From Pseudomonas sp. MM213 (GTDB taxonomy: Bacteria; Pseudomonadota; Gammaproteobacteria; Pseudomonadales; Pseudomonadaceae): 64,000 bases of DNA. The position numbers were made by a program, and so were the translations under genes. Of this stretch, positions 37,659-50,939 are shown piece by piece. The notes below the pieces were generated by a model. It was given only the letters and a program-made list of their open reading frames with translations, did not search any database and was not told where the DNA came from. Where the stretch lies: NCBI RefSeq assembly GCF_020423045.1, contig NZ_CP081943.1:5208001-5272000 (forward strand), written 5' to 3'. The first letter of the stretch is position 1. The number at the start of each line of letters is the position of its first letter.

Positions 37659-39565
37659 ATCAGGCCGTGATCAACAGCGCTCGTATCGAGCTGCTCAGCC
37701 CGCGATTGGCGAACCAGATTGCCGCCGGCGAGGTGGTCGAGCGCCCGGCTTCGGTGATCAAGGAGTTGCTGGAAAACAGCCTCGATTCCGGCGCCAAGCG
37801 CATTGACGTCGATGTCGAGCAGGGCGGCGTCAAGCTGCTGCGGGTGCGCGACGATGGCAGCGGCATTTCTGCCGATGACCTGCCGCTGGCCCTGGCCCGT
37901 CACGCCACCAGCAAGATCCGCAACCTGGAAGACCTCGAACAGGTGATGAGCCTCGGGTTCCGTGGTGAGGCACTCGCCTCGATCAGCTCCGTGGCGCGCT
38001 TGACCCTGACGTCCCGCACCCGCGATGCCGATCAGGCCTGGCAGGTCGAAACCGAAGGTCGGGACATGGCGCCCCGCGTGCAGCCAGCCGCTCATCCGGT
38101 GGGCACCTCCGTGGAAGTGCGGGATCTGTTCTTCAACACCCCGGCGCGGCGCAAGTTTCTCAAAACCGAAAAAACCGAATTCGATCACCTGCAAGAAGTG
38201 ATCAAGCGTCTGGCCCTGGCGCGCTTCGACGTGGCGTTCCATTTGCGCCACAACGGCAAAACCATCCTCAGTCTGCATGAAGCCCATGACGACGCGGCCC
38301 GCGCCCGGCGTGTGGCGGCGATCTGCGGTTCGGGGTTCCTGGAGCAGGCGCTGCCGATCGAAATCGAGCGCAACGGCCTGCATTTGTGGGGCTGGGTGGG
38401 CTTGCCGACCTTCAACCGCAGCCAGGCGGACTTGCAGTATTTCTTCGTCAACGGCCGCGCCGTTCGCGACAAACTGGTGGCCCACGCGGTGCGCCAGGCC
38501 TATCGCGACGTGCTGTTCAATGGTCGGCACCCGACTTTCGTGCTGTTTTTCGAAGTCGATCCGGCCGGTGTCGACGTCAATGTGCACCCGACCAAACACG
38601 AAGTGCGCTTCCGTGACGGGCGCATGGTCCACGATTTCCTCTACGGCACCTTGCACCGTGCCTTGGGCGATGTGCGACCGGATGATCATCTGGCGGCACC
38701 GGTGGCGACCGCCATCGTTCGTCCGAGCGGCCTCGAGGCCGGTGAATTCGGTCCGCAAGGCGAAATGCGCCTGGCGGCCAATGCGCTGCTGGAGCAGCCT
38801 CAAGCGCAACCGTCGTTCAACACGCCGGCGGGCTCGGGCGCTGGTGCCGGTTATCAGTATCAATACACGCCGCGTCCTCAGTCCGGCGTGCCTGTGGCTG
38901 AAGCCCAGGCGGCTTACCGTGAGTTTTTTGCGCCGCTGCCGGAAGCCAATGCTGTCGCGCTGCCGGCCGGTCAGGACGATATTCCACCGTTGGGTTACGC
39001 ATTGGCGCAACTCAAGGGCATCTACATCCTTTCGGAAAACGCCCAAGGCCTGGTATTGGTGGACATGCACGCCGCTCATGAGCGGATCATGTACGAACGC
39101 CTGAAAGTCGCCATGGCCAGCGAAGGCCTGAGCGGTCAACCGCTGTTGGTTCCGGAATCGTTGGCGGTGAGCGAGCGCGAAGGCGATTGCGCCGAAGAAA
39201 ACGTCGCGTGGTTCCAGCGTCTGGGCTTTGAGTTGCAGCGTCTCGGCCCGGAAACACTGGCCATTCGACAGATTCCGGCTTTGCTCAAGCAGGCGGAAGC
39301 CAATCGATTGGTTAGCGACGTGCTGGCGGATCTGATGGAATATGGCACCAGTGACCGGATTCAGGCGCACCTGAACGAATTGCTTGGCACCATGGCCTGC
39401 CACGGCGCGATTCGGGCGAATCGGCGTCTGGCCCTGCCGGAAATGAACGGTCTGCTGCGTGACATGGAAAACACCGAGCGCAGCGGTCAATGCAACCATG
39501 GCCGACCGACCTGGACCCAATTGGGCCTGGACGATCTGGACAAACTGTTCCTGCGCGGTCGTTGA
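37655..39565 (+). CDS. mutL: DNA mismatch repair protein MutL
   Basis: Links MutS mismatch recognition to strand cleavage. The 636-residue protein has an N-terminal GHKL ATPase ([25 protein letters not shown]) and a C-terminal dimerisation domain. Around residue 469 the chain reads [12 protein letters not shown], which fits the nuclease motif DQHA(X)2E(X)4E except for Met in place of Gln; P. aeruginosa MutL is known to carry this endonuclease motif. The ATG overlaps amiB and the stop overlaps miaA (TGATG). Confidence 0.96.
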   Translation: MNQAVINSARIELLSPRLANQIAAGEVVERPASVIKELLENSLDSGAKRIDVDVEQGGVKLLRVRDDGSGISADDLPLALARHATSKIRNLEDLEQVMSLGFRGEALASISSVARLTLTSRTRDADQAWQVETEGRDMAPRVQPAAHPVGTSVEVRDLFFNTPARRKFLKTEKTEFDHLQEVIKRLALARFDVAFHLRHNGKTILSLHEAHDDAARARRVAAICGSGFLEQALPIEIERNGLHLWGWVGLPTFNRSQADLQYFFVNGRAVRDKLVAHAVRQAYRDVLFNGRHPTFVLFFEVDPAGVDVNVHPTKHEVRFRDGRMVHDFLYGTLHRALGDVRPDDHLAAPVATAIVRPSGLEAGEFGPQGEMRLAANALLEQPQAQPSFNTPAGSGAGAGYQYQYTPRPQSGVPVAEAQAAYREFFAPLPEANAVALPAGQDDIPPLGYALAQLKGIYILSENAQGLVLVDMHAAHERIMYERLKVAMASEGLSGQPLLVPESLAVSEREGDCAEENVAWFQRLGFELQRLGPETLAIRQIPALLKQAEANRLVSDVLADLMEYGTSDRIQAHLNELLGTMACHGAIRANRRLALPEMNGLLRDMENTERSGQCNHGRPTWTQLGLDDLDKLFLRGR

Positions 39566-40536
39566 TGAGCCAGCTCCCTCCTGCGATTTTCCTGATGGGC
39601 CCGACCGCAGCGGGCAAGACCGACCTGGCCATCGAGCTGACCAAAGTCCTGCCTTGCGAGCTGATCAGTGTCGATTCGGCGCTGGTCTATCGCGGCATGG
39701 ACATCGGCACCGCCAAGCCCTCGAAAGAGATTCTGGCCGAATTTCCCCATCGTCTGATCGATATTCTCGATCCGGCAGAGAGCTATTCCGCCGCAGATTT
39801 CCGCCGTGACGCCCTCGAAGCGATGGCCGACATCACCGCGCGGGGCAAAATTCCGCTGCTGGTGGGCGGCACAATGCTCTATTACAAGGCTTTGGTCGAA
39901 GGCCTGGCGGACATGCCGGCGGCCGATCCTGAAGTGCGCGCGCAGATCGAAGAAGAAGCTGCACGCCTTGGCTGGCAAGCCCTGCACGACCAATTGGCGA
40001 TCATCGACCCGGAATCGGCAGCGCGTATTCACCCGAACGATCCGCAGCGACTCAGTCGAGCGCTGGAAGTTTATCGTGTCAGCGGTCAGAGCATGACCGA
40101 GCTTAGACTGAGACAATCTGCGCAAAGTACTGAAGCAGCCGCTTCGGGACTGCAACAATTGCCCTATACTGTCGCGAACTTGGCCATTGCTCCGGCAAAT
40201 CGTCAGGTACTGCATGAGCGAATTAAGCAAAGATTCACTTTAATGTTGGAACAGGGATTCATCGACGAGGTCGTAGCCCTGCGTAAGCGAAGTGACCTGC
40301 ATTCCGGGTTGCCGTCTATACGTGCAGTAGGCTACCGACAAGTCTGGGACTACCTGGATGGCAAGCTGACGCAAGCCGAGATGCAGGAGCGTGGAATCAT
40401 TGCCACGCGCCAATTGGCAAAACGTCAGTTCACCTGGCTGCGCAGTTGGGCTGATTTACACTGGTTGGACAGCCTGGATTGCGACAATCTGCCGCGCGCC
40501 TTGAAATACCTGGGGACCATCTCCATATTGAGCTGA
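39565..40536 (+). CDS. miaA: tRNA dimethylallyltransferase
   Basis: Adds the dimethylallyl group to A37 of tRNAs that read U-starting codons. The 323-residue protein has the P loop [11 protein letters not shown] (about 11-21), [17 protein letters not shown], and the [11 protein letters not shown] and GYRQVW motifs. Start ATG at 39565 overlaps the mutL stop; a longer reading from 39490 lies inside mutL. The 94 bp up to hfq hold an AT-rich stretch that could be an hfq promoter. Confidence 0.96.
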   Translation: MSQLPPAIFLMGPTAAGKTDLAIELTKVLPCELISVDSALVYRGMDIGTAKPSKEILAEFPHRLIDILDPAESYSAADFRRDALEAMADITARGKIPLLVGGTMLYYKALVEGLADMPAADPEVRAQIEEEAARLGWQALHDQLAIIDPESAARIHPNDPQRLSRALEVYRVSGQSMTELRLRQSAQSTEAAASGLQQLPYTVANLAIAPANRQVLHERIKQRFTLMLEQGFIDEVVALRKRSDLHSGLPSIRAVGYRQVWDYLDGKLTQAEMQERGIIATRQLAKRQFTWLRSWADLHWLDSLDCDNLPRALKYLGTISILS

Positions 40537-40630
40537 GTCCTTGCAATTGCCGTCTATCCTTGGGGGTGTGACGGCCACAAGCCATCTGTTTACCTATTTT
40601 TTATATTGAATCCTTAAAGGAGTGCGGCAC

Positions 40631-40891
40631 ATGTCAAAAGGGCATTCGCTACAAGACCCTTACTTGAATACTTTACGTAAAGAGAAAGTTGGGGTGTCCA
40701 TCTACCTGGTCAACGGGATCAAACTGCAAGGCACGATCGAGTCTTTCGACCAGTTCGTTATCCTTCTGAAGAACACCGTCAGCCAGATGGTTTACAAACA
40801 CGCTATCTCTACAGTGGTGCCGGTTCGTCCAATTCGTCTGCCTAGCGCAACCGAATCCGAAGCAGGCGACGCTGAGCCAGGTAACGCCTGA
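40631..40891 (+). CDS. hfq: RNA chaperone Hfq
   Basis: Hexameric Sm-like protein that pairs small RNAs with mRNAs. The 86-residue protein has [24 protein letters not shown] (sm1) and the sm2 stretch with [10 protein letters not shown], and a short, acidic C-terminal tail as in other pseudomonads. A strong AAAGGAG site lies 9 bp ahead of the ATG. hflX follows after 12 bp. Confidence 0.97.
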   Translation: MSKGHSLQDPYLNTLRKEKVGVSIYLVNGIKLQGTIESFDQFVILLKNTVSQMVYKHAISTVVPVRPIRLPSATESEAGDAEPGNA

Positions 40892-40903
40892 TAGGAGTCT
40901 CCT

Positions 40904-42205
40904 TTGTTCTTTGAGCGCCACGGTGGTGGTGAGCGAGTGATCCTCGTTCACTTGGATGGACAGGACCCTGAGGCGCGCGAAGATCCGCAGGAGTTTCAGG
41001 AATTGGCTAATTCGGCCGGCGCCGAGACCGTTGCGTTTTTTAACGTGCCGCGTCATCGGCCAACCGCCAAATTCCTGATCGGTAGCGGCAAGGTCGAGGA
41101 ACTGCGCGACCTGGTCCATGCCGAAGAAGCCGATCTGGTGATCTTCAATCACACGCTTACGCCCAGTCAGGAACGTAACCTCGAACGTGTTTTCGAGTGT
41201 CGCGTGATCGACCGCACCGGTCTGATTCTCGATATTTTCGCCCAGCGCGCCCGTACCCATGAAGGCAAGCTCCAGGTAGAACTGGCCCAGCTTGACCACA
41301 TGAGCACCCGGCTGGTTCGTGGCTGGACTCACCTTGAGCGTCAAGGTGGCGGTATCGGCATGCGTGGCCCGGGTGAAACCCAGCTGGAGACCGACCGTCG
41401 CTTGCTGCGGGTTCGCCTGCGACAGATCAAGGGCCGACTGGAAAAAGTGCGCAGCCAGCGCGAACAGTCGCGACGTGGCCGTACGCGTGCGGATATCCCT
41501 ACCGTGTCTCTGGTGGGGTATACCAACGCCGGCAAATCCACGCTCTTCAATAACGTGACGAAATCCGACGTGTACGCGGCTGACCAGTTGTTTGCCACGC
41601 TGGACCCGACCTTGCGCCGTCTGGAACTGGCCGACCTGGGGCCGATTGTCCTGGCCGACACCGTGGGTTTCATTCGTCACTTGCCCCACAAGCTGGTCGA
41701 GGCATTTCGGTCTACGCTCGAAGAGTCGAGCAACTCCGACCTGCTGTTGCACGTGATCGATGCGGCCGAACCGGATCGCATGTTGCAGATCGAGCAGGTG
41801 ATGGTGGTGCTGGGCGAGATTGGTGCCCAGGACTTGCCGATCCTCGAGGTCTATAACAAACTCGATTTGCTTGAAGGCGTTGAACCACAGATCCAGCGCG
41901 ACGAAAGCGGCAAGCCTCAACGGGTCTGGTTGTCGGCGCGTGATGGCAGTGGTCTGGAATTGCTCGAACAAGCCATTGCCGAGTTGCTGGGCAGTGAGAT
42001 GTTTATCGGTACCTTGCGCTTGCCGCAACGATTCGCTCGACTGCGTGCGCAGTTCTTCGAACTCGGAGCGGTGCAGAAAGAAGAACACGACGAAGAAGGT
42101 GTCAGCTTGCTGGCCGTTCGATTGCCACGCTCGGAGCTCAATCGGCTGGTCAGCCGTGAAGGCGTTGTGCCGACAGAGTTCATCGAACAACACACTTTGC
42201 AATAA
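40904..42205 (+). CDS. hflX: Ribosome-associated GTPase HflX
   Basis: GTPase that splits stalled 70S ribosomes under stress. The 433-residue protein has the N-terminal HflX domain (about 1-190, VFNHTLTPSQERNLE, GPGETQLETDRR) and a GTPase domain with GYTNAGKSTLFN (about 204), DTVGFI and NKLDLL. The start is a TTG with TAGGAG upstream; it is cotranscribed with hfq. Confidence 0.95.
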   Translation: MFFERHGGGERVILVHLDGQDPEAREDPQEFQELANSAGAETVAFFNVPRHRPTAKFLIGSGKVEELRDLVHAEEADLVIFNHTLTPSQERNLERVFECRVIDRTGLILDIFAQRARTHEGKLQVELAQLDHMSTRLVRGWTHLERQGGGIGMRGPGETQLETDRRLLRVRLRQIKGRLEKVRSQREQSRRGRTRADIPTVSLVGYTNAGKSTLFNNVTKSDVYAADQLFATLDPTLRRLELADLGPIVLADTVGFIRHLPHKLVEAFRSTLEESSNSDLLLHVIDAAEPDRMLQIEQVMVVLGEIGAQDLPILEVYNKLDLLEGVEPQIQRDESGKPQRVWLSARDGSGLELLEQAIAELLGSEMFIGTLRLPQRFARLRAQFFELGAVQKEEHDEEGVSLLAVRLPRSELNRLVSREGVVPTEFIEQHTLQ

Positions 42206-42301
42206 AAGCCTGAGAAAGCGGTTGTGCCGCGGTGACAGGCATTCTGTAGCATTGGTCGGCGCGCCGTGGGTGCGTCTTTGCTTTATCAGATGGAGAGCGC
42301 T

Positions 42302-43474
42302 ATGGCTTGGAATGAGCCGGGTGGCAACTCGAATAATCAGGATCCTTGGGGTGGCAAGCGTCGCAATAACGGCGACCGCAAGGGACCACCGGATCTCGAC
42401 GAGGCCTTCCGAAAGCTGCAGGAAAGCCTGAATGGGTTGTTCGGTGGTGGTAAGAAACGCGGTGATGACGGCGGTGGTCCGGGCAAGAGTGGCGGCTTTG
42501 GCGGCCTGCTCGGCATCGGCCTGGTCGTGTTGGCGGCCGTGTGGCTGTACAGCGCGGTCTATGTAGTCGACGAGCAGGAGCAAGCCGTGGTGCTGCGCTT
42601 CGGCAAGTACTACGAAACCGTCGGCCCGGGTCTGAACATCTATTTCCCGCCGATCGATCGCAAGTACCTGGAAAACGTCACGCGTGAGCGTGCGTACACC
42701 AAGCAGGGTCAAATGCTGACTGAAGACGAAAACATCGTCGAAGTACCGCTGACCGTGCAGTACAAGATCAGCAACCTGCAAGACTTCGTGCTGAGCGTCG
42801 ATCAGCCGGAAATCAGCCTGCAGCACGCGACCGAAAGTGCCTTGCGCCATGTGGTGGGTTCCACCGCGATGGACCAGGTGCTGACCGAAGGTCGTGAATT
42901 GATGGCCAGCGAGATCAAGGAGCGTCTGCAACGCTTCATGGATACCTATCGCACCGGCATCACCGTCACCCAGGTCAACGTACAGAGCGCAGCGGCACCG
43001 CGTGAAGTACAGGAAGCCTTCGATGACGTGATCCGCGCCCGTGAAGACGAGCAGCGTTCGCGCAACCAGGCTGAAACCTATGCCAACGGCGTCGTACCGG
43101 AAGCCCGTGGTCAGGCCCAGCGCATCATCGAAGATGCCAACGGCTACCGTGACGAAACCGTCTCGCGCGCCAAGGGTGAGGCCGATCGCTTCACCAAACT
43201 GGTCGCCGAGTACCGCAAGGCACCTGAAGTCACCCGCCAGCGTCTGTACCTGGACACCATGCAGGAAGTCTTCAGCAGCACCAGCAAGGTTCTCGTGACC
43301 GGCAACAAGAATGGCCAGAGCAATCTGCTGTACTTGCCGCTGGACAAGATGGTCGAAAGTGGTCGCAACACCAGCACTTCGGTGACCGGTGCGGCAGCCA
43401 CCAGCAATGAAGCGAATGCACGTGCGGCAGCTGATCTGCAGCAACAGCCTGCACGTACCAGGGAGAGTCGCTGA
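42302..43474 (+). CDS. hflK: FtsH modulator HflK
   Basis: Membrane SPFH protein that with HflC surrounds and modulates FtsH. The 390-residue protein starts at 42302 (GGAGAG upstream), has a Gly/Asn-rich N-terminus, one membrane segment (about 70-90) and an SPFH/PHB domain with AVVLRFGKYYETVGPGL. The C-terminal Ala/Ser-rich stretch is usual. Its stop overlaps the hflC ATG (TGATG). Confidence 0.95.
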   Translation: MAWNEPGGNSNNQDPWGGKRRNNGDRKGPPDLDEAFRKLQESLNGLFGGGKKRGDDGGGPGKSGGFGGLLGIGLVVLAAVWLYSAVYVVDEQEQAVVLRFGKYYETVGPGLNIYFPPIDRKYLENVTRERAYTKQGQMLTEDENIVEVPLTVQYKISNLQDFVLSVDQPEISLQHATESALRHVVGSTAMDQVLTEGRELMASEIKERLQRFMDTYRTGITVTQVNVQSAAAPREVQEAFDDVIRAREDEQRSRNQAETYANGVVPEARGQAQRIIEDANGYRDETVSRAKGEADRFTKLVAEYRKAPEVTRQRLYLDTMQEVFSSTSKVLVTGNKNGQSNLLYLPLDKMVESGRNTSTSVTGAAATSNEANARAAADLQQQPARTRESR

Positions 43475-44343
43475 TGAGCAATAAATCGCTGATCGCCCTT
43501 ATTGTCGGCGTCGTCGTGGCGATCGCAGCCTGGAACTGCTTCTACATCGTGGCTCAGACCGAGCGTGCGGTGTTGCTGCAGTTCGGTCGCGTGGTTCAGA
43601 CCGATGTTCAGCCGGGCCTGCATGTGAAAGTGCCTTACGTTAACCAGGTGCGCAAGTTCGACTCGCGCCTGATGACGCTGGATGCACCGACACAACGCTT
43701 CCTGACGCTGGAAAAGAAAGCAGTCATGGTCGATGCCTACGCCAAGTGGCGCGTGAAGGACGCTGAGCGTTACTACACCGCGACTTCCGGCCTCAAGCAG
43801 ATTGCTGACGAACGTCTTTCCCGTCGTCTGGAATCGGGCCTGCGTGACCAGTTTGGTAAACGCACGCTGCACGAAGTGGTGTCGGGTGAGCGCGATGCGC
43901 TGATGACCGATATCACCGCTTCGCTGAACAAGATGGCGGAAAAAGAGCTGGGCATCGAAGTGGTCGATGTTCGGGTCAAGGCCATCGATCTGCCGAAAGA
44001 AGTAAACCGCAGTGTGTTCGAGCGTATGAGCTCCGAGCGTGAGCGTGAAGCTCGCGAGCACCGCGCCAAGGGTAACGAGCTGGCAGAAGGCATTCGTGCC
44101 GACGCCGATCGTCAACGCCGCGTGCTGCTGGCTGAAGCCTATCGTGAGTCCGAAGAGGTTCGCGGTGATGGCGATGCCCAGGCCGCTGCGATCTACTCCA
44201 AGGCCTACGGCCAGGATCAGGAGTTCTACGGTTTCTACCGTAGCCTGCGTGCCTACCGTGAAAGCTTCGCGAACAAATCCGACGTCATGGTCCTGGACCC
44301 AAGCAGCGACTTCTTCCGTTACCTGGAAAAAGCCAAGCCTTGA
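43474..44343 (+). CDS. hflC: FtsH modulator HflC
   Basis: Partner of HflK. The 289-residue protein has an N-terminal membrane segment (about 5-23) and an SPFH domain (RAVLLQFGRVVQTDVQPGLH, with VKVPYVNQVRKFD). ATG overlaps the hflK stop. In relatives a small DUF2065 (YjeT) gene lies next; I do not find it here. Confidence 0.95.
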   Translation: MSNKSLIALIVGVVVAIAAWNCFYIVAQTERAVLLQFGRVVQTDVQPGLHVKVPYVNQVRKFDSRLMTLDAPTQRFLTLEKKAVMVDAYAKWRVKDAERYYTATSGLKQIADERLSRRLESGLRDQFGKRTLHEVVSGERDALMTDITASLNKMAEKELGIEVVDVRVKAIDLPKEVNRSVFERMSSEREREAREHRAKGNELAEGIRADADRQRRVLLAEAYRESEEVRGDGDAQAAAIYSKAYGQDQEFYGFYRSLRAYRESFANKSDVMVLDPSSDFFRYLEKAKP

Positions 44344-44360
44344 TACGACGTTGACCTGAA

Positions 44361-44404
44361 TCATCCCCCGCCTGGCGGCTAAAGCCTCGGGCGGGGTGAT
44401 CCTT
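44361..44404 (+). terminator. Hairpin after hflC
   Basis: Stem ATCCCCCGCC with GGGCGGGGTGAT around an inner GGCT/AGCC hairpin; only a short T-rich stretch follows. Confidence 0.6.
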
Positions 44405-44429
44405 TGGGAAAACGTGTGTATGATGCGGC

Positions 44430-44454
44430 AGCCGGGAAATTCCCGGCTTTTTTG
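44430..44454 (+). terminator. Terminator upstream of hisZ
   Basis: AGCCGGGAA/TTCCCGGCT with a short loop, followed by six Ts. Confidence 0.8.
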
Positions 44455-44659
44455 CGTCTGCACGTTTGATTGCTGTTGTTTATGCAGGCGCCCGAGTTGA
44501 ATGACTCGACAGGTTTTTCGAGGAAAGTGATTGGCGAAGCTTATTTTCAGGCTTTTCGCCGCGTTGTTTATGGGTGGCTTGTAAACAAAGCCGATCATTT
44601 TCTGCTTCACTCAAGGCTCGCCCATAGGCTTGCCGCCCGGACCATAGGGGAATGGCGTA

Positions 44660-47192
<2,533 letters not shown>

Positions 47193-47212
47193 TAAGTCGT
47201 TGATGTAAAAAA

Positions 47213-47243
47213 CAAAGGGCCCTTAATCGGGCCCTTTGTCGTT
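47213..47243 (+). terminator. purA terminator
   Basis: 10-bp stem CAAAGGGCCC/GGGCCCTTTG, loop TTAATC, then a short T-rich end. Confidence 0.85.
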
Positions 47244-47342
47244 TATGCCTGTTGGACGGCATGACCTTTGCTGTGATCTTCATTAAGAGCGCGTCTTCTG
47301 GCGTGCCATCAATTTAATGGCGTCAATGCAGAGGGATATCAA

Positions 47343-49277
47343 GTGTCGGCGGTTCTCTCATTGTTACAAAGCCGTCTATTGCGGCCTGTGTTCGTTACCC
47401 TTGGTATCGCCCTTTTGGTGCAGGTGCTGGTGGCTGTTGCTCTGACGCGGAGCACAGTGACTGCGCTGGAAGCTGATTTAGGTGTGCGCCTGGGTGCCGA
47501 CAGTCAAAAACTTTCCGGCGAGCTGGAGCAGGCGGGACGCGAAGTCACGTCGAGCCTCGACAACCTCTCCACCAGCACGCGTCAGCGCCTCACGGCCGGT
47601 TTGTCCTCGCGGCTGAAGGACGAGCAGGTGCAGCTGCGTGCGACCCTGGAAAAGGACCTGAAGGACTCCGCCAATGATATGGCGCAGCTTCTTGCTTCCG
47701 TCGCGCCCCGCGCCATGTGGGACAGTGACGTTCCCACCCTGTCCGAATTCGCCCGCCGGGCCCAGCGCAATCCCAACGTGCTGTTCGTGATCTATGACGA
47801 CGCAACGGGGCAACACCTGACGCGCTACCTCAACCGCGAAAACCCGATCAACAAGGCTCTTCTGGAGAAAGGTCAGGGCGAGCGTGCGCTGGATAAAGTG
47901 CTGGATGCGGCGAAGAACGATCCATCGGTCTACTACGTCGAAGCCTCGATCAACCCTAATGGCGTGGAAATCGGCAAAGTCTTGATGGGCGTCTCCACCG
48001 CCTCGGTGGAAACCGATCTGGTGGCGCTGGACAAGCGTTTCTCTGCACTGATCTCCAGCAGTGATCAACTGGTCGGCGACAGTCTCAAAGGCGCGGCGGC
48101 TGATAGCGCCACGGCGATGCGGGCGCGTCTGACGTCTGCTCAGTCCACCGCCTCGGAAATGAAAGCCAACACCACCAGCACCGTGCAGGAAGCCGCGGCG
48201 ACCTTGCGCTGGCGCATCGGTATGGGCCTGGCACTGGTCGGTTGCGGTGTGCTGCTGTTGCTGGCGGTGGTTTTGGGGCGGCGCGTAGTCAATCGCTTGA
48301 AGCTGCTGATTGCCGCGATGGACGACCTGGCGGCGGGCGAGGGCGACCTGACCAAACGCGTGCAGATCAACAGCAAGGACGAAATCGGCGACATGGCCTC
48401 GGCGGTCAATCGCTTTGTGGATAAGTTGCAGCCGATCGTGCGCGAAGCGGGCGATGTGGCCCAGCGTACCGGCGTGGAAATCGGCGCCATGACCCTGCGT
48501 AACGCCGGTGCCGATGCGGCGGCGGGCATGCAGCGTGACGAAGTGGCCGAAAGTTTGCGCGCCTTGTCGCAAATGGCTGATGAGGCCCAATCTGAAAGCC
48601 ACGCCATGCAGGCAGCCTTGAAGCAAGTGGTGGATATCCGTTCGGCCACCGATGAAAACACCCGGACCTCGGCGAAGGTCGGCAGCCTGATCGAAGCGTT
48701 GGCTGGGCAAGTCGATACCGGCGCGAAAGTCATCGAACGACTGGCGCAGCAAAGTGAGCAGATTGAAGTGGTGCTGACCGTGATTCACGGGATCGCCGAG
48801 CAAACCAACCTGCTGGCACTGAACGCTGCCATCGAGGCGGCGCGTGCCGGTGAGACCGGTCGCGGCTTTGCCGTAGTAGCGGACGAAGTACGGGCACTGG
48901 CGAGCAAGACCCAGAGTTCCACGGGCGACATTCAGGCGCACATCGTGGCGTTGCAGCAAGGTGCGCGTGAGGCGGTGGAAGTGATCGGCCAGGCCGGGCG
49001 TCAGGCCAGCGAGGGTTTGCTGGTGTTGCGTGACAGTGCGCAGTTGCAGCAATCGGTGCAGGTGTCGGTCGAGCAGGTGCATGCGGCAATTGGTCTGGCG
49101 ACGCAAGCAGCGGCCCATCAGGCGCAAGGTGCGCAAGCGGTGCGGGGTCGGGTTGAAACCATTCATGCACAGGCTGAGAAGGCGGCTCAGGCGGTGGTGG
49201 AAACCACGGCCAGCGGCAAGGTGCTGGATGGCCTGGCGGCGCAGTTGAAGGCGAGCCTGGGGCAGTTCAGGGCTTAA
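47343..49277 (+). CDS. Methyl-accepting chemotaxis protein
   Basis: A 644-residue chemoreceptor. Two membrane segments (about 15-34 and 289-311) enclose a roughly 250-residue periplasmic region; in the distal half [19 protein letters not shown] resembles a sensing domain, but the ligand is unknown. A HAMP domain (about 312-365, [15 protein letters not shown]) leads to the signalling domain, with the CheA-contact hairpin [19 protein letters not shown] at about 485. No C-terminal CheR-binding pentapeptide is seen. Start GTG with GAGGG upstream. Not in an operon with other genes; a REP doublet follows. Confidence 0.92.
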   Translation: MSAVLSLLQSRLLRPVFVTLGIALLVQVLVAVALTRSTVTALEADLGVRLGADSQKLSGELEQAGREVTSSLDNLSTSTRQRLTAGLSSRLKDEQVQLRATLEKDLKDSANDMAQLLASVAPRAMWDSDVPTLSEFARRAQRNPNVLFVIYDDATGQHLTRYLNRENPINKALLEKGQGERALDKVLDAAKNDPSVYYVEASINPNGVEIGKVLMGVSTASVETDLVALDKRFSALISSSDQLVGDSLKGAAADSATAMRARLTSAQSTASEMKANTTSTVQEAAATLRWRIGMGLALVGCGVLLLLAVVLGRRVVNRLKLLIAAMDDLAAGEGDLTKRVQINSKDEIGDMASAVNRFVDKLQPIVREAGDVAQRTGVEIGAMTLRNAGADAAAGMQRDEVAESLRALSQMADEAQSESHAMQAALKQVVDIRSATDENTRTSAKVGSLIEALAGQVDTGAKVIERLAQQSEQIEVVLTVIHGIAEQTNLLALNAAIEAARAGETGRGFAVVADEVRALASKTQSSTGDIQAHIVALQQGAREAVEVIGQAGRQASEGLLVLRDSAQLQQSVQVSVEQVHAAIGLATQAAAHQAQGAQAVRGRVETIHAQAEKAAQAVVETTASGKVLDGLAAQLKASLGQFRA

Positions 49278-49301
49278 AATTTGTATTGGCAGGTATGACG
49301 T

Positions 49302-49369
49302 CTTCGCGGGCAAGCCTCGCTCCTACAGGGGTTGCACAATCCTTGTAGGAGCGAGGCTTGCCCGCGAAG
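49302..49369. repeat. REP doublet (palindromic pair 7)
   Basis: 26-bp arms of the 'CGCGGGCAAGCCTCGCTC' class, 16-bp loop, between the chemoreceptor and the iron permease stop, only 4 bp before the latter. Confidence 0.9.
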
Positions 49370-49373
49370 CTTT

Positions 49374-50939
49374 TCAGCGGCTCAAATACATCCGGGTTGT
49401 TAACAGGTAAACCGGCAACCCCGACACCAGAATCAACAACGCCGCATAAGGCGCCGCCGCCGCAAACTCCACATTCGCGGTATGCGCCCAAACCTCTGTC
49501 GCCAGCGTATTGAGCCCGGTCGGACTCAGTAGCAGCGTCGCTGTCAGTTCCTTCATCGCATCCAGAAACACCAGCGCAAACGCCGCGCCCAGCGCCGGGA
49601 AGATGATCGGCAGCGTCACCCGGCAAAACGCGCTGAACGACGAGGCGCCCAGCGTGCGAGCCGCCTCTTCCAGCTGCGGAGCAGCCTTGTTCAGTGCCGT
49701 GCGAATCGGTGCCTGCGCCAATGGTAGAAACAGCAGCGCATAAGCGATCAGCAGCAACGCCGACGTTTGGTACAGCGCCGGTACATAGTGCAGGGCGAAA
49801 TACACCAGCGTCAGCGCAATCACCAGGCCTGGCAGCGCATGCAACAGGTACGGCAAGCGCTCGGCCCAGATCGCCAGTTGGCCTTTGTAGCGCACGACCA
49901 ACAAGCCCACCGGCACCGCCAGCACCAGGCACAGCGCGGCGCCACCCAGCGAAAGCGCAAGGGACGACAGCAGCGCCTCGCTGATCGCCGCCACCGGAAA
50001 CGCTGCCGACGAACCTACCGCCAGCCAGTACACCAGCATCCCCAGTGGAATGCCGCTGCCGATGATCGCCAGTGCCAGACAGTAAATCTGCCCAACAGCC
50101 CCCCAGGGTCCCAGCTGCACCTGTTCCGCCTGCCGCGCCGCGCCCTGGCCGGTGCGCACGTGCCGACCCTTGCCACGGGCTCGCAGCTCAAGCCACAACA
50201 GCATCAGGCACAGCGCGAGCAGCACGGCGGAAAGCATCGCCGCATTGGCATTGCTGAATTCCAGTTCGAATTGCTGATAGATCGCCGTAGTGAACGTCTG
50301 CAAGCCAATAATCGACAACGCGCCGAACTCAACGAGCATGTGCAGTGCAATCAGCAGTGAACCGGCGAGCAGCGACGGCCACAGCAGTGGCAGGGTGATC
50401 CTGAAAAACACACCCCAGCGATTCTGCCCGAGCGTGCGCGCGGACTCTTCAAGCGAGGGATCGAGATTGCGCAGGGTCGCCGCCACCGGCAGAAAAATCA
50501 GCGGGTACTTGGACAGGGTCATTACCAGAATCGCCCCGCCCAAACCCTCGAAGTGCGCGCTCAGCGAGACCCAGGTAAAGCTGCTGACAAACGCCGGCAC
50601 CGCAAACGGCAAGCACAGGATCACGCCCCACAATCGACGGCCTGGCAGATTGCTGCGTTCCAGCAGCCAGGCCAGCGACAAACCGATCACGCCACAGGCG
50701 ACCGTTACGCCGACCATCAGCTCCAGGGTGTTGCGCAGCAAGCCAAACACGTAGGGCCGCCACAGCAAATGCAGTGCTTGGGCCCAACCGGCCTGCCAGG
50801 TCTTGAGCCCGACATACACCAGCGGCAACACGCTGAGCAGTACCAACAGCAAAACCGGCAGCAGCAGCCAGATCGACGGCCGCTTGCGCCGTGGCACGTA
50901 GCTTTCGCGCATGGCTGGGGCAGAGAGCGGTGCGCTCAT
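49374..50939 (-). CDS. Iron(III) ABC transporter permease (FbpB-like)
   Basis: A 521-residue fused permease with about 12 membrane segments. Two copies of the EAA loop that meets the ATPase are visible: EESARTLGQNRWGVFFRITLP and EEAARTLGASSFSAFCRVTLP (about 165 and 430), so one chain provides both halves of the pore, as in FbpB/SfuB/ThiP proteins. Its ATG overlaps the stop of the binding-protein gene (ATGA). No ATPase gene follows; it must be encoded elsewhere. Confidence 0.9.
   Translation of the reverse strand: MSAPLSAPAMRESYVPRRKRPSIWLLLPVLLLVLLSVLPLVYVGLKTWQAGWAQALHLLWRPYVFGLLRNTLELMVGVTVACGVIGLSLAWLLERSNLPGRRLWGVILCLPFAVPAFVSSFTWVSLSAHFEGLGGAILVMTLSKYPLIFLPVAATLRNLDPSLEESARTLGQNRWGVFFRITLPLLWPSLLAGSLLIALHMLVEFGALSIIGLQTFTTAIYQQFELEFSNANAAMLSAVLLALCLMLLWLELRARGKGRHVRTGQGAARQAEQVQLGPWGAVGQIYCLALAIIGSGIPLGMLVYWLAVGSSAAFPVAAISEALLSSLALSLGGAALCLVLAVPVGLLVVRYKGQLAIWAERLPYLLHALPGLVIALTLVYFALHYVPALYQTSALLLIAYALLFLPLAQAPIRTALNKAAPQLEEAARTLGASSFSAFCRVTLPIIFPALGAAFALVFLDAMKELTATLLLSPTGLNTLATEVWAHTANVEFAAAAPYAALLILVSGLPVYLLTTRMYLSR

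Larger units (their letters stand above)
44344..44659. other. Intergenic region hflC-hisZ
   Basis: 316 bp. It holds two hairpins (see terminators at 44361 and 44430) and then about 200 bp before the hisZ ribosome site (GGGGAATGG). No small gene is supported; a long reading at 44470-44733 in another frame overlaps hisZ and has no family resemblance. Confidence 0.5.

Noticed and set aside
47270..47342. FliA promoter for the chemoreceptor gene
   Set aside because: TAAGAGCG and GCCATCAA are 13 bp apart, not 11, and the -10 matches only 5 of 8.
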